Origin: Vibrio metschnikovii CIP 69.14 | GTDB lineage: Bacteria > Pseudomonadota > Gammaproteobacteria > Enterobacterales > Vibrionaceae | Length of the DNA: 64,000 nucleotides | Assembly (NCBI RefSeq): GCF_000176155.1 | Contig: NZ_ACZO01000006.1 | Span: 248,001 to 312,000, forward strand | Direction of reading: 5' to 3' | Shown: positions 25,754-37,591 of the stretch, in pieces | How the letters are laid out: every line of letters starts with the position of its first letter | How positions within the stretch are numbered: the stretch's first letter is position 1 | Notes under the pieces: generated by a model | What the model was told of the DNA's origin: nothing | Databases searched by the model: none | What the model saw: the letters and a program-made list of their open reading frames with translations, nothing else | Position numbers and translations under genes: made by a program

Positions 25754-27604
25754 CTATTCTATTTGGCAAGGCAAACAAAATGCATAATATCCTTTAGGAT
25801 CATTAAATTGATTTAATAAATTAGCATCTTGCAATAGTTGCTGAGTGGTTGGTTGTAACGCATTTGGAATAAGATCAGAAAGATTAACCCCCAACTGGGC
25901 ATGCGCTTCGCTAAACAGACCTTTGATAAAACGTTGTGCTGGTGTGAGTGGCTCTTGTATCCAATATAAGTTGTAGTGTTCTAATTGGGCGAGATTCGCC
26001 GCAATTTGCACCGCATCATCAAAGTCGCCCAAGGTATCGACTAAACCTGCTTGTTGAGCGTCTTTTGCCGTCCAGACGTGGCCTTGAGCTATTTTATCGA
26101 CCTCTTCTATTGATAAGCCACGTTGTTCACTGACTAAAGAGATAAACCTTTGATAGCCATTTTCGATGCCCATTTGAATGGCATCTTTGACTTTTTCATT
26201 CAATCCAGTCGTGACTCCTACACCAGAGAATGGTGATGTGCCGACACCATCAGTATAAATACCAAGATGGTTAAGCCCTTTTTCAAAGGTGGTAATGACA
26301 CTAAAAATGCCGATTGAGCCGGTTAAGGTGGTTGGCTGAGCAACAATATGGTCAGCGCTCATCGAAATCCAATAACCACCAGAAGCCGCCAGACTGGACA
26401 TGGATGCCACGACGGGTTTACCTGCGGCTTTAAGCGCTTCAATTTCGTTACGGATCACTTCTGAGGCAAACGCGCTGCCTCCAGGACTATCGACACGTAA
26501 TATTACCGCTTTGACTTGATCGTTATTGCGCGCTTGGCGCAGTAAGCTGGCCACGGTATCCCCACCGACATTACCGCGTGATTGTTTACCATCCATGATC
26601 GCGCCACTGGCGACGACAACGGCGATCTCTTTCGCTTGAGGTCGAGTTCGTGGTTTCACTGTTGGACGATATTGATCGTAGCTGATCGCGTTGTAGCTGT
26701 CTTCGCCATGACGACCAAAGACTTCGGCCAATTGCGCACGAACTTGTTGGCGGGTCGCTAATTCATCGACCAAGCCAATATTGAGTGATAAATCGGCAAG
26801 ATTTCCAGATGCCTGTTTCATGAGCGCTAAAAACTCGTCCATCGTTGGATTGAGAGTTTGCGCGTCAATATGGCGATTGGTCGCAACATCATCGATATAA
26901 GCCCCCCATAATTGGCTCAACCATTGAGAGGCAGATTCACGAGCTTGGTCTGACATATCATCACGAATGAAAGGTTCAACAGCCGATTTGTAAGTACCGA
27001 CTCGAAATACGTGCGTATTGACATTTAATTTATCTAACAAGCTTTTGTAGTAAAGGTTATAGCTACTGTAACCACGAAGTAACACTGCGCCATCGGGAGC
27101 AAGATAAATTTTGTCGGCGTAGCTGGCTAAATAGTATTGGCTTTGATTATAAAAATCACCGACCGCATAAACTGGCTTACCAGAAGCTTTAAATTCATTG
27201 ATAGCTTTCGCAATATAACGCAGCTTAGTGAGATTGGTTTCTGGCATGTCACGTAAAGCTAAGACTAAGCCAGTGATGTTGTCGTCGTTTTTAGCATGAC
27301 GCAGTGTTTCAACAATCTCAAATAGGACATTTTCTCGAGGTATTTCTCGTCCTAAAAGCGAGTCTGTTAAAGAGTCCATTGGATTAAGGGAGGTACTTTG
27401 CTCGACAATCGGGCCTGAAAAATTGACGATTAAGGCGGACGGTTGTTTGACCACTGGAGCGGATGAGTCGGCACTTAGGTATAGAAAGTAGATAACGGCA
27501 ATACTGAGTAGAAAGAAAAGGTTGGTTATGGCGAGACGAATAAACGTAATAACTTTCCAAATCCCTTTAAAAATCAGCCCAATAAGTCGAAATAGTGGTT
27601 TCAT
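25754..27604 (-). CDS. sppA: Protease IV, signal peptide peptidase
   Basis: Membrane-anchored Ser/Lys protease that degrades cleaved signal peptides; 616 residues, the long two-domain (67K) form. An N-terminal transmembrane helix (about 20-46) is followed by two ClpP-like domains. The general-base Lys is in GTYKSAVEPF (about residue 205). The nucleophile Ser is in SSLAASGGYW (about 405), preceded by VDSPGGSAFAS. Family sequence TTLTGSIGIF follows. The gene is divergent from fadH, with a separate terminator before ansA. Confidence 0.96.
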   Translation of the reverse strand: MKPLFRLIGLIFKGIWKVITFIRLAITNLFFLLSIAVIYFLYLSADSSAPVVKQPSALIVNFSGPIVEQSTSLNPMDSLTDSLLGREIPRENVLFEIVETLRHAKNDDNITGLVLALRDMPETNLTKLRYIAKAINEFKASGKPVYAVGDFYNQSQYYLASYADKIYLAPDGAVLLRGYSSYNLYYKSLLDKLNVNTHVFRVGTYKSAVEPFIRDDMSDQARESASQWLSQLWGAYIDDVATNRHIDAQTLNPTMDEFLALMKQASGNLADLSLNIGLVDELATRQQVRAQLAEVFGRHGEDSYNAISYDQYRPTVKPRTRPQAKEIAVVVASGAIMDGKQSRGNVGGDTVASLLRQARNNDQVKAVILRVDSPGGSAFASEVIRNEIEALKAAGKPVVASMSSLAASGGYWISMSADHIVAQPTTLTGSIGIFSVITTFEKGLNHLGIYTDGVGTSPFSGVGVTTGLNEKVKDAIQMGIENGYQRFISLVSEQRGLSIEEVDKIAQGHVWTAKDAQQAGLVDTLGDFDDAVQIAANLAQLEHYNLYWIQEPLTPAQRFIKGLFSEAHAQLGVNLSDLIPNALQPTTQQLLQDANLLNQFNDPKGYYAFCLPCQIE

Positions 27605-27693
27605 TGTATCTCCGATGCAACGCAGGACGGCGTGTCGATAATTATTCCTATCATCCTACGTGATCTCAGAAAGGCAAACAACTGCAAGATTGA

Positions 27694-29790
<2,097 letters not shown>

Positions 29791-29821
29791 GCGAACTGTC
29801 AATGACTTAAATATGAAAACA

Positions 29822-29844
29822 TAAGGGGCTGATAAGGCCCCTTA
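29822..29844. terminator. Stem-loop between convergent fadH and purU
   Basis: TAAGGGGC / GCCCCTTA with a 7-base loop. The minus side is followed by TGTTTTC, the plus side by little T. It probably serves mainly purU. Confidence 0.65.
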
Positions 29845-29884
29845 CTGTATCGATTGAAATCCAGCAGTGACTTAGGCTGGCGGA

Positions 29885-30718
29885 TTATAAAATGACGGTT
29901 TTATTGCCATAAACAAACACGTGATCATTAATCACTTTGTTGATGGCTTTGCTGAGCACATTTTTCTCCACATCACGTCCCGCTTGGGCCATGTCTTGCG
30001 CACTGAAGGTATGATCAACCGGAATCACATCTTGTTTAATGATGGGCCCTTCATCAAGATCGTTGGTGACAAAGTGCGCGGTTGCACCAATGATTTTAAC
30101 CCCACGCTCGTAAGCTTGTTGATAAGGTTTTGCGCCGATGAAAGCCGGTAAAAAACTATGGTGGATATTGATGATTTTATGATGAAATTTTTCGACAAAA
30201 CCGGGCGTGAGTACCCGCATATATTTAGCTAACACAACAAAATCTACGTGATAAGGTTCAATCACTTCGAGAATTTTCTGTTCATGCTCTTGACGATTAA
30301 GTCCTTCATGAGAGACATAATGATAAGGAATATCAAATTTTTCAGTTAGGCCTTGTAGAGTATCGTAATTGCCGACCACGGCAGCGATGTCTACTTCTAA
30401 GCTACCATCGTAAGTCTTCATTAAAATATCGCCAAGACAATGTGCCTCTTTGGTCACCATAATAATGATTCGTTTACGAGCAGAACCCATCAGTTTGCGT
30501 TTGGTACCAGACGGTAGAGCTTGATCAAGATCAGCGAGAAATGTGGTGTCATTAAAATACCCTTCTAACTCGGTACGCATAAAAAAATGACCGCTGGTAT
30601 TATCGACAAATTCATTGTTATGAATGATGTTAAGTTGATGTTTATAAAAAATATTAGTGATTTTTGAGATCAATCCTGGGGCATCACTGCAATGCGTCAG
30701 GAGGGTTTTTTTTTCCAT
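29885..30718 (-). CDS. purU: Formyltetrahydrofolate deformylase
   Basis: Hydrolyses 10-formyl-THF to formate and THF, supplying formate for PurT and balancing one-carbon pools; 277 residues. An N-terminal ACT domain (CSDAPGLISKITNIFYKHQLNI) precedes the formyltransferase-like catalytic domain with NIHHSFLPAFIGAKPYQQAYERGVK in two parts, the catalytic Asn/His (INIHHSFLP, about residue 225) and Asp (LDEGPIIKQDV). ATG 30718 is set by GGAAG seven bases upstream. It is convergent with fadH. Confidence 0.95.
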   Translation of the reverse strand: MEKKTLLTHCSDAPGLISKITNIFYKHQLNIIHNNEFVDNTSGHFFMRTELEGYFNDTTFLADLDQALPSGTKRKLMGSARKRIIIMVTKEAHCLGDILMKTYDGSLEVDIAAVVGNYDTLQGLTEKFDIPYHYVSHEGLNRQEHEQKILEVIEPYHVDFVVLAKYMRVLTPGFVEKFHHKIINIHHSFLPAFIGAKPYQQAYERGVKIIGATAHFVTNDLDEGPIIKQDVIPVDHTFSAQDMAQAGRDVEKNVLSKAINKVINDHVFVYGNKTVIL

Positions 30719-30903
30719 TGATAACTTCCGTGAGTATTTTTCTCGGTCTGTAAAATAAATCAAGGCTGCAAGAACGGTGATGCAGACCACACTGTAGCGA
30801 CTATAATTAATCTATTATCAATAAGGATTCAACAACTATCACGGCTAGACACTAACGGCTTCCTCTTTCAGTCTTTTGCTGAGTACCATTTAAGGTGGTG
30901 TGT

Positions 30904-31107
30904 ATGGACAAAGAACTACTTGCACGTAAATTATACGTAGAGCGTGTGCATGCTCTGATGGGTGAAAATCCAATTGATGAAGCGTTATTGGACGCGATGT
31001 GGGAAAGTAAAGCTTCCCCTGTGGATGCCGCAAAAGCCATGATGCCGACAGCCAGTAATGGTTACGACGCACCCCCTTGGTTAGCCCGTTATCTCAATCG
31101 CAAATAA
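30904..31107 (+). CDS. Small conserved-looking protein of unknown function
   Basis: I do not recognise this 67-residue protein. It begins MDKELLARKLYVERVHALMG and ends PPWLARYLNRK. It is charged, with no signal peptide or membrane helix; two or three helices are likely. AAGGTGG sits five bases before ATG 30904, which supports real translation. It is followed by a hairpin (31131-31157) and then yoaA, so it is probably its own small unit. Confidence 0.75.
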   Translation: MDKELLARKLYVERVHALMGENPIDEALLDAMWESKASPVDAAKAMMPTASNGYDAPPWLARYLNRK

Positions 31108-31130
31108 AACGTTTTTCTAGTGACACGATC

Positions 31131-31157
31131 AGCGCGAAGCGGATTTCGATTCGCGCT
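31131..31157. other. Hairpin between the 67-residue gene and yoaA
   Basis: AGCGCGAA / TTCGCGCT is a perfect 8-bp stem with an 11-base loop and no T tract. It could be a weak terminator or part of the yoaA leader. Confidence 0.35.
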
Positions 31158-31210
31158 GTCGCAACAAACCTGCCATAATCGCTGCATTCCTCATCGTCAT
31201 TATTGCTGTC

Positions 31211-33139
31211 ATGATCGCTAAAACCTTTTCTCAACATGGGGCTTTGGGCAAAGCCATTCCTGGTTTTCAAGGGCGTCAAGCTCAAGTGGATATGGCGTTA
31301 GCTGTTGCTAAAGCGATCGAGAATCAATCACAATTAGTAGTTGAAGCGGGCACGGGAACCGGTAAAACCTTTGCGTATTTAGTTCCTGCGTTATTGAGTG
31401 GCAAAAAGGTCATCATCAGTACGGGCTCGAAAAACTTACAAGAGCAACTATTTCATCGAGATTTACCTTTAATGGTCGAGGCTTTGGGCTTTTTTGGCCA
31501 AGTGGCGCTTCTGAAAGGGCGCGCTAACTACCTTTGCTTGGATAGGTTGAGCCGACAAATGGTTGAAAGCCATCACGCGCAAAGCGATCCAACGTTATTA
31601 ACCCAATTAGTTAAAGTACGCAGTTGGTCATCATCGACCAAAAGCGGCGATCTCGGTGAATGTGATGAGTTGGCGGAAGATAGCATGATCATCCCGACCA
31701 TTACTTCGACCAACGATAACTGTTTAGGCAAAGAGTGCTTAAGTTATCAAGATTGCTTTGTCTCAAAAGCGCGACGTAAGGCTATGGAAGCGGATATCGT
31801 GGTCGTTAACCATCATCTTTTCCTAGCGGATCTTGCCATCAAAGAGACCGGATTTGGTGAGCTTATCCCTGACGCCGAGGTGTTTATTTTTGACGAGGCG
31901 CACCAGTTACCTGATATTGCAAGCCAATATTTTGGTCAATCGGTTTCAAGCCGACAGATTCAAGATTTAGCCAAAGATATTGAAATTGGTTATCGCACCG
32001 AAGCGAAGGATATGCGCCAATTGCAAAAAGTTGGCGATAAACTCCAGCAAACGGCGATGGATTTGCGCGTATTATTAGGGGACTCTGGTTTTCGTGGCAA
32101 CTGGCGAGAGGCGCTGTCGGTGGCTAGCATTGCTCAGCAAGTGGAGCGATTGCAAGAGAGTTTAACTTTTGCTATCGACGTGTTAAAGCTTGCCCTTGGT
32201 CGAAGTCAGTTGCTTGATACCGCTTTTGAGCGCGCGAATACCTTAAAAGCACGTATTGTTCGGGTCTGTGATGTTTCGATTACTGGATACTCCTATTGGT
32301 TTGATACCACGCCACGGCATTTTAGTTTACACATTACGCCATTATCGATAGCCGACAAGTTTCAAGAGCAAATTAATCTTAAATCCGGTGCGTGGATTTT
32401 TACTTCGGCAACGTTAGCCGTGAATGAAGATTTTGCACACTTCACCCATCGTTTAGGGCTAAAACCCAGTGAGCAATTTTCCTTACCTAGTCCTTTTGAT
32501 TATCAGCAGCAAGCGAAACTGTGCGTGCCGCGTTACTTGCCAGAACCCAATAGCGCAGGGTTAGCGGATACGTTGGTCGAAATGCTCGCTCCGGTGATTG
32601 AACAAAACCAAGGACGCTGCTTTTTTTTGTGTACCTCCCATACTATGATGCGCGAGTTAGGTGAGCGATTTCGTGAGCATTTGAGCCTTCCGGTACTGTT
32701 ACAAGGGGAAACCAGTAAACAGAAAACCCTCGCACAATTTATGGAACTTGGTAATGCGCTTTTAGTCGCAACAGGAGCTTTTTGGGAGGGGATTGATGTT
32801 AGAGGCGATACCCTAAGCTGTGTTATTATTGATAAACTACCGTTTACTTCCCCGGATGATCCGCTGTTAAAAGCGCGTATCGAGGATTGTCGTTTGCGCG
32901 GTGGCGATCCTTTTGCTCAGGTTCAATTACCTGATGCTGTCATTACTCTTAAACAGGGAGTAGGACGACTCATTCGAGATCAGAAAGACAAAGGCGTATT
33001 GATTATCTGTGATAATCGTTTAGTTACCCGTGATTATGGCGGCGTATTTTTAGCCAGTTTGCCTCCGATACCACGAACACGTGATTTGGCGGTGGTAAAA
33101 GACTTTCTGCTATCTCTTTCTGTAACAGACACTAATTAG
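31211..33139 (+). CDS. yoaA: ATP-dependent DNA helicase YoaA (DinG/XPD family)
   Basis: Iron-sulfur superfamily 2 helicase that works with the replication/repair machinery; 642 residues, close to E. coli YoaA (636). Walker [20 protein letters not shown] (about 42-60) comes first. The Fe-S Cys set is present ([23 protein letters not shown]; about 105-185). DEAH follows in [18 protein letters not shown], then TSATL and the C-terminal motif [16 protein letters not shown]. It is followed nine bases later by tsaB, the order seen in E. coli. Confidence 0.95.
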   Translation: MIAKTFSQHGALGKAIPGFQGRQAQVDMALAVAKAIENQSQLVVEAGTGTGKTFAYLVPALLSGKKVIISTGSKNLQEQLFHRDLPLMVEALGFFGQVALLKGRANYLCLDRLSRQMVESHHAQSDPTLLTQLVKVRSWSSSTKSGDLGECDELAEDSMIIPTITSTNDNCLGKECLSYQDCFVSKARRKAMEADIVVVNHHLFLADLAIKETGFGELIPDAEVFIFDEAHQLPDIASQYFGQSVSSRQIQDLAKDIEIGYRTEAKDMRQLQKVGDKLQQTAMDLRVLLGDSGFRGNWREALSVASIAQQVERLQESLTFAIDVLKLALGRSQLLDTAFERANTLKARIVRVCDVSITGYSYWFDTTPRHFSLHITPLSIADKFQEQINLKSGAWIFTSATLAVNEDFAHFTHRLGLKPSEQFSLPSPFDYQQQAKLCVPRYLPEPNSAGLADTLVEMLAPVIEQNQGRCFFLCTSHTMMRELGERFREHLSLPVLLQGETSKQKTLAQFMELGNALLVATGAFWEGIDVRGDTLSCVIIDKLPFTSPDDPLLKARIEDCRLRGGDPFAQVQLPDAVITLKQGVGRLIRDQKDKGVLIICDNRLVTRDYGGVFLASLPPIPRTRDLAVVKDFLLSLSVTDTN

Positions 33140-33147
33140 AGACATTC

Positions 33148-33858
33148 ATGAGTGCAACCATTCTTGCTTTAGATACCGCAACCGAGGCGTGCTCGGTTGC
33201 TTTGATGGTCGGAGATAAACTTTACTCACGCAGTGAAGTGGCACCTCGAGATCACACCAAAAAAATTCTGCCGATGGTCGATGAAGTACTTAAAGAAGCG
33301 GGCATCACATTGCAAGAGTTAGATGCACTGGCTTTTGGCCGTGGCCCAGGGAGTTTCACCGGAGTGCGGATTGGCATCGGAATTGCACAAGGCTTAGCTT
33401 TTGGTGCTGACTTGCCGATGATTGGTATTTCGACCTTAGCCGCGATGGCTCAGGCTGCGTATCGAGAGCTGGGAGCCACTCACGTTGCTTGTGCGATTGA
33501 TGCGCGAATGAGTGAGGTCTATTGGGGGCGTTTTGTCCGCCAAGCTGACGGCAGTTGGTCTGAGCTTGACGCTGAGTGTGTCATTGCTCCGTCCCTGTTA
33601 TTGGAACACATGGCTGCTCGATCTGAGGATGAGCATTGCTGGGCGATGGCAGGAACCGGTTGGCAAGCCTATACAGAGACACTCACTGCTTTGCCGCTGC
33701 GTACGGAACAAAGCGAGGTGTTGTATCCTCAAGCGCAAGATATGGTGGTATTGGCACAACAAGCATGGAAAAAAGGCCAGTATGTCCCTGTAGAGCAAGC
33801 CACGCCTTGTTATTTAAGAGATACAGTCGCGTGGAAAAAACTGCCAGGACGAGAATAA
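33148..33858 (+). CDS. tsaB: tRNA threonylcarbamoyladenosine protein TsaB
   Basis: Non-catalytic partner of TsaD in making t6A at position 37 of ANN-decoding tRNAs; 236 residues, ASKHA fold. Seen: [15 protein letters not shown] at the start, [40 protein letters not shown] (about 64-87) and [10 protein letters not shown]. It lies eight bases after yoaA, so probably co-transcribed. It was formerly called YeaZ. Confidence 0.95.
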   Translation: MSATILALDTATEACSVALMVGDKLYSRSEVAPRDHTKKILPMVDEVLKEAGITLQELDALAFGRGPGSFTGVRIGIGIAQGLAFGADLPMIGISTLAAMAQAAYRELGATHVACAIDARMSEVYWGRFVRQADGSWSELDAECVIAPSLLLEHMAARSEDEHCWAMAGTGWQAYTETLTALPLRTEQSEVLYPQAQDMVVLAQQAWKKGQYVPVEQATPCYLRDTVAWKKLPGRE

Positions 33859-33948
33859 CCACTATGCTTTATTAAGATAAAGTCGGTTTAAGTGTCTCAG
33901 GAGAAGATCGGTTTCTTCTTTGGCCCGTACAGGTAGATAAGGAGTATT

Positions 33949-34257
33949 ATGGTCGCGATTAATGGTTCAATCAATGGCTTGCCGCCAGGACGAATTACCA
34001 ATACTCAACGGGCGTCAAAAGCGAAGAAAAACCAAGTCTCTCATTCTTCATCTTCGGCGGCCTCAACCAGCAAAGTCGCCGAGGCGGTTGCTCATTCAAT
34101 ACGCCAAATGGATTCGGCAGATATTCACCGCGCGCAACTGCATTATGATTTACCCGAAGGTCGAGCGCGTAAGGCAATGGAAGAATATTTAGATATTATG
34201 AATCATGCTAAGAAAGAGGAACTTACACAAATGCTCGGTGTCGATCTGTATATCTAA
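33949..34257 (+). CDS. Small protein of unknown function before yeaY
   Basis: I do not recognise this 102-residue protein. The N-terminal 45 residues are low-complexity and basic (GLPPGRITNT, KAKKNQVSHSSSSAAS). The C-terminal half is helical (VAEAVAHSIRQMDSADIHRA, YDLPEGRARKAMEEYLDIM) and ends LGVDLYI. A very strong ribosome site (AAGGAG, 33938-33943) precedes ATG 33949, and yeaY starts 14 bases after its stop. The layout, disordered N terminus then helices, resembles small anti-sigma or flagellar-type regulators such as FlgM, but that is a guess from shape only. Confidence 0.75.
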   Translation: MVAINGSINGLPPGRITNTQRASKAKKNQVSHSSSSAASTSKVAEAVAHSIRQMDSADIHRAQLHYDLPEGRARKAMEEYLDIMNHAKKEELTQMLGVDLYI

Positions 34258-34271
34258 TTAAGGGGCTTTTT

Positions 34272-34829
34272 ATGTTATCCAACCGTTGGTTATTCTTACC
34301 TGCTTGCGCTCTACTTAGTTTATTGACGGCTTGCTCGTCTCTACCACCGACCTTAGCGACGGACAACGATGCGCTGATTACTGATTACCAACAGTGGTTG
34401 ACTCAACCCAGCGATACCGTTAATGAGGTACGTTTAGGCGGCGTTATCGCTCAGGTAACAAATTTGGTCGATAGAACCCGTATTGAAGTGGTCAATTTAC
34501 CGATAGATAAGGCTGGTAAGCCGCTACTAACGGATGAGCCTCAAGGCCGTTTTATTGGTTATATTGATGGTTTTGTCGACCCGATTGCTTATGGTCAAGG
34601 TCGATTAGTGACTTTTATTGGTACCCCAGCTCAACCAGAAATGGGTACCGTAGGCGAATTTGAGTATACGTTCCCGGTGATGAAGGTACGTGGTTCACAT
34701 TTATGGCGAGTGGAAGAGCGAGTCATTATTGATGACATTACACCTTATGTTTTCCCATGTCGGAGTTTCTATTGCCGTCACGTTGAGGACTTTCCGCGTA
34801 GTGGCCGAGTGATCCAAGAAGTGAAGTGA
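34272..34829 (+). CDS. yeaY: Slp/YeaY-family outer-membrane lipoprotein
   Basis: Lipoprotein of 185 residues with signal peptide and lipobox LLTAC-SS (Cys about residue 21). Slp-family sequence follows: VRLGGVIAQVTNLVDRTRIE, GRFIGYIDGFVDPIAYGQGR, YTFPVMKVRGSHLW. Slp proteins are starvation/stationary-phase outer-membrane lipoproteins of unclear role. The position downstream of tsaB and upstream of fadD matches E. coli yeaY. The stop overlaps the next start (TGATG), so translation is coupled to the hydrolase. Confidence 0.9.
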   Translation: MLSNRWLFLPACALLSLLTACSSLPPTLATDNDALITDYQQWLTQPSDTVNEVRLGGVIAQVTNLVDRTRIEVVNLPIDKAGKPLLTDEPQGRFIGYIDGFVDPIAYGQGRLVTFIGTPAQPEMGTVGEFEYTFPVMKVRGSHLWRVEERVIIDDITPYVFPCRSFYCRHVEDFPRSGRVIQEVK

Positions 34830-35686
34830 TGCTCGGCAGCGAAACTTTGACTATTGCTCATGGTGAGATTGCTGGGTTAACGGTAGGTGATGTACGGCAA
34901 TCTGACTACAGTGTACTTTTTTTACATGGCTGGTTAGACAATGCCGCCAGCTTTATTCCGGTTATTTCATTGCTCCAGCAGCTTGCCCCTGAAGGGCATT
35001 TTTGTGCTATTGATTTGCCCGGGCATGGTTTATCGAGCCATAAATCTGCGGCGAATTATTACTCCTTTCATGATTATATCGATGATGTTTATCAAGTATT
35101 GCACAATCTTTCGCCAAACAGACTGGTGCTAGTAGGGCATTCGCTTGGTGCTTTAATCGCAAGTTGCTATAGTGCCGCCTTTCCTGAACAAGTCGCAGGA
35201 TTAGTGCAAATTGAAGGTTTTTTACCCTTAGCGGAAGATCCGATGGATAGCGTCCAACGATTACGTCAAGGGGTGTTGAGTCGGCAACGAGTGAGGCGCA
35301 AGCCCATCCGCTATTACCATAGCGTCGAGGAAGCGATTGAGCATCGTGCTCGGGTGAATCAACTGCCTGCTGAATTGATTGAACCAGTGGTGAGACGAGG
35401 TCTTCATCAAGTGGGAGCTCAGTGGCGGTGGCGTCATGATAATAAGTTATTGTGCGATTCATTGTATCGCCAAACTCCGCAGCACGCTCAAGCGGTGATG
35501 AACAATATTGTCTGTCCACATCATGTTATTTTAGGAGATCAAGGATTTGCTTCATTGCAAACGGATCTGACTCATTATATTGGGCAGAATGGTCAATCAT
35601 CGATCATTGCTGGTGGACATCATTGTCATCTTCAACAACCTTTACAGGTCGCAGAACTAATTCTTGGCTTAGTTAACAAAATTTAA
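34829..35686 (+). CDS. Alpha/beta hydrolase
   Basis: Cytoplasmic alpha/beta-hydrolase of 285 residues. Seen: oxyanion-loop region LFLHGWLDNAASFIPV, AIDLPGHGLSS, nucleophile Ser in VGHSLGALIAS (about residue 104), and candidate catalytic His in AGGHHCHLQQP near residue 270. It probably cleaves an ester or thioester; the substrate is unknown. ATG 34829 shares one base with the yeaY stop; GTG 34826 is an alternative. Its position directly upstream of fadD, in the same direction, hints at a lipid substrate, but fadD has its own ribosome site and a 110-base gap. Confidence 0.88.
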   Translation: MLGSETLTIAHGEIAGLTVGDVRQSDYSVLFLHGWLDNAASFIPVISLLQQLAPEGHFCAIDLPGHGLSSHKSAANYYSFHDYIDDVYQVLHNLSPNRLVLVGHSLGALIASCYSAAFPEQVAGLVQIEGFLPLAEDPMDSVQRLRQGVLSRQRVRRKPIRYYHSVEEAIEHRARVNQLPAELIEPVVRRGLHQVGAQWRWRHDNKLLCDSLYRQTPQHAQAVMNNIVCPHHVILGDQGFASLQTDLTHYIGQNGQSSIIAGGHHCHLQQPLQVAELILGLVNKI

Positions 35687-35796
35687 ACAAGTGTTTGAGT
35701 CTTTCGTGCTCAAGCGCTCTGGCTGTGCTGTAATAGTGATCATTTTTATAACAAAGATAATCTTGATTATGCCAGCCTATTACGAGGAGTATTACT

Positions 35797-37494
35797 GTGG
35801 ATAAACCTTGGCTCTCACGTTATCCCACTGACGTACCAGAAATGATTAATCCCGATCAATATTTATCATTGGTCGAAATGTTCGAACAATCTGTCCATAA
35901 ATATGCTGACCAACCCGCATTCATGAATATGGGGTCGGTAATGACTTTTCGTAAGTTGGAAGAGCGCAGTCGAGCATTTGCTGCTTATTTACAAAATGAG
36001 TTAAAGCTGAAAAAGGGCGATAGAGTAGCGCTGATGATGCCGAATCTATTGCAATATCCCGTAGCTTTATTTGGCGTATTACGAGCAGGAATGATCGCGG
36101 TTAACGTCAACCCTCTATACACCCCACGTGAATTAGAACATCAATTAAATGATGCCGATGCTCGTGCGATCGTGATTGTCTCCAATTTTGCGAATACTTT
36201 AGAGCAAATTGTCGCGAACACTCAAGTTAAGCATGTCATATTGACCAGTCTTGGGCAAATGTTACCTCGCGCTAAAGGGACCTTGGTTGATTTTGTGGTC
36301 AAGTATGTCAAAGGTATGGTTCCTAAATATGATTTGCCGGGCGCCATATCAATGCGTAAAGCGCTGCATAAGGGCCGTCGTTTACAATACGTTAAGCCTT
36401 TTATGTCTGGTGAAGACATTGCCTTTCTACAGTATACCGGTGGGACAACGGGGGTAGCGAAAGGCGCGATTTTGACTCACCGAAACATGGTCGCTAACGT
36501 ATTGCAAGCCAAGGGTGCATATGGTCCGGTTTTACGTGAAGGACGTGAGTTAGTGGTAACGGCATTGCCGCTTTATCACGTGTTTGCACTCACGGTAAAC
36601 TGTCTACTGTTTATCGAAATGGGGGGGCGTAATCTACTGATCACCAATCCTCGCGACATCCCCGGCTTTATCAAAGAGCTACAAAAATACCCATTCACGG
36701 CGATTACTGGTGTGAACACGCTGTTTAATGCGTTAGTGAATAATGAAGATTTTCATGAACTGGATTTTAGTCATCTCCAATTGTCGGTTGGCGGTGGTAT
36801 GGCCGTACAACGCGCAGTGGCTGAAAAATGGAAAAAGATCACCGGTATCCATTTACTCGAAGGTTATGGTTTAACGGAATGTTCACCTTTGGTCACTGGT
36901 AACCCTTATGACTTGTCCGATTACTCTGGCGCGATTGGTTTACCCGTGCCTTCGACTGAAGTTCGTATGGTTGATGATGAAGGGAACGTCGTTGCCAATG
37001 ATCAAACCGGCGAACTTCAAGTGCGTGGCCCACAGGTGATGCAAGGCTATTGGCAGCGACCTGAAGCCACCAAAGAAGTGATTAATGAAGATGGCTGGTT
37101 GTCGACAGGGGATATTGTGCGCTTTGATGAAGAGGGTATGATCTACATCGTTGACCGTAAAAAAGATATGATTCTTGTGTCTGGATTTAACGTCTACCCG
37201 AATGAAATAGAAGATGTTGTTGCACTGCATGGCAAAGTACTAGAAGTGGCGGCGATTGGTCAAGCGCATGAAGTGTCTGGTGAAGTCGTTAAAATTTATG
37301 TGGTTAAACGCGACCCAAGTTTAACGAAAGAAGAAATTATTACTCACTGTCGTAAGCACTTGACGGGTTATAAAATTCCTAAACTGATTGAGTTCAGAGA
37401 AGAGCTGCCTAAGACTAACGTCGGTAAGATTTTACGTCGCGTACTACGCGAAGAAAACGATGCGCAATTGGCAGAAAAGTCGAAATGTGCTTAA
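35797..37494 (+). CDS. fadD: Long-chain fatty acid-CoA ligase
   Basis: Activates imported fatty acids to acyl-CoA with ATP at the inner membrane; 565 residues, standard FadD length. AMP-binding motifs: [16 protein letters not shown] (about 213-228), [11 protein letters not shown] (about 358-368), [12 protein letters not shown], the Arg/Lys hinge [20 protein letters not shown] and the C-terminal lid Lys in [12 protein letters not shown] 35797 is the start, with GAGGAG seven bases upstream. No clear FadR palindrome is visible in the 110-base upstream gap. It is followed by a terminator, then rnd. Confidence 0.96.
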   Translation: MDKPWLSRYPTDVPEMINPDQYLSLVEMFEQSVHKYADQPAFMNMGSVMTFRKLEERSRAFAAYLQNELKLKKGDRVALMMPNLLQYPVALFGVLRAGMIAVNVNPLYTPRELEHQLNDADARAIVIVSNFANTLEQIVANTQVKHVILTSLGQMLPRAKGTLVDFVVKYVKGMVPKYDLPGAISMRKALHKGRRLQYVKPFMSGEDIAFLQYTGGTTGVAKGAILTHRNMVANVLQAKGAYGPVLREGRELVVTALPLYHVFALTVNCLLFIEMGGRNLLITNPRDIPGFIKELQKYPFTAITGVNTLFNALVNNEDFHELDFSHLQLSVGGGMAVQRAVAEKWKKITGIHLLEGYGLTECSPLVTGNPYDLSDYSGAIGLPVPSTEVRMVDDEGNVVANDQTGELQVRGPQVMQGYWQRPEATKEVINEDGWLSTGDIVRFDEEGMIYIVDRKKDMILVSGFNVYPNEIEDVVALHGKVLEVAAIGQAHEVSGEVVKIYVVKRDPSLTKEEIITHCRKHLTGYKIPKLIEFREELPKTNVGKILRRVLREENDAQLAEKSKCA

Positions 37495-37519
37495 GTGCGC
37501 AATAGCGTTTTAATGTTAC

Positions 37520-37549
37520 AATGCCGACCATTCTCGTCGGCATTTTTTT
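37520..37549 (+). terminator. Terminator of fadD
   Basis: AATGCCGAC / GTCGGCATT with a 7-base loop and seven T residues. Confidence 0.92.
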
Positions 37550-37591
37550 GTCTTAGCGCCCCCAAATCAACACAGGCAGAGTGAGCCATTT

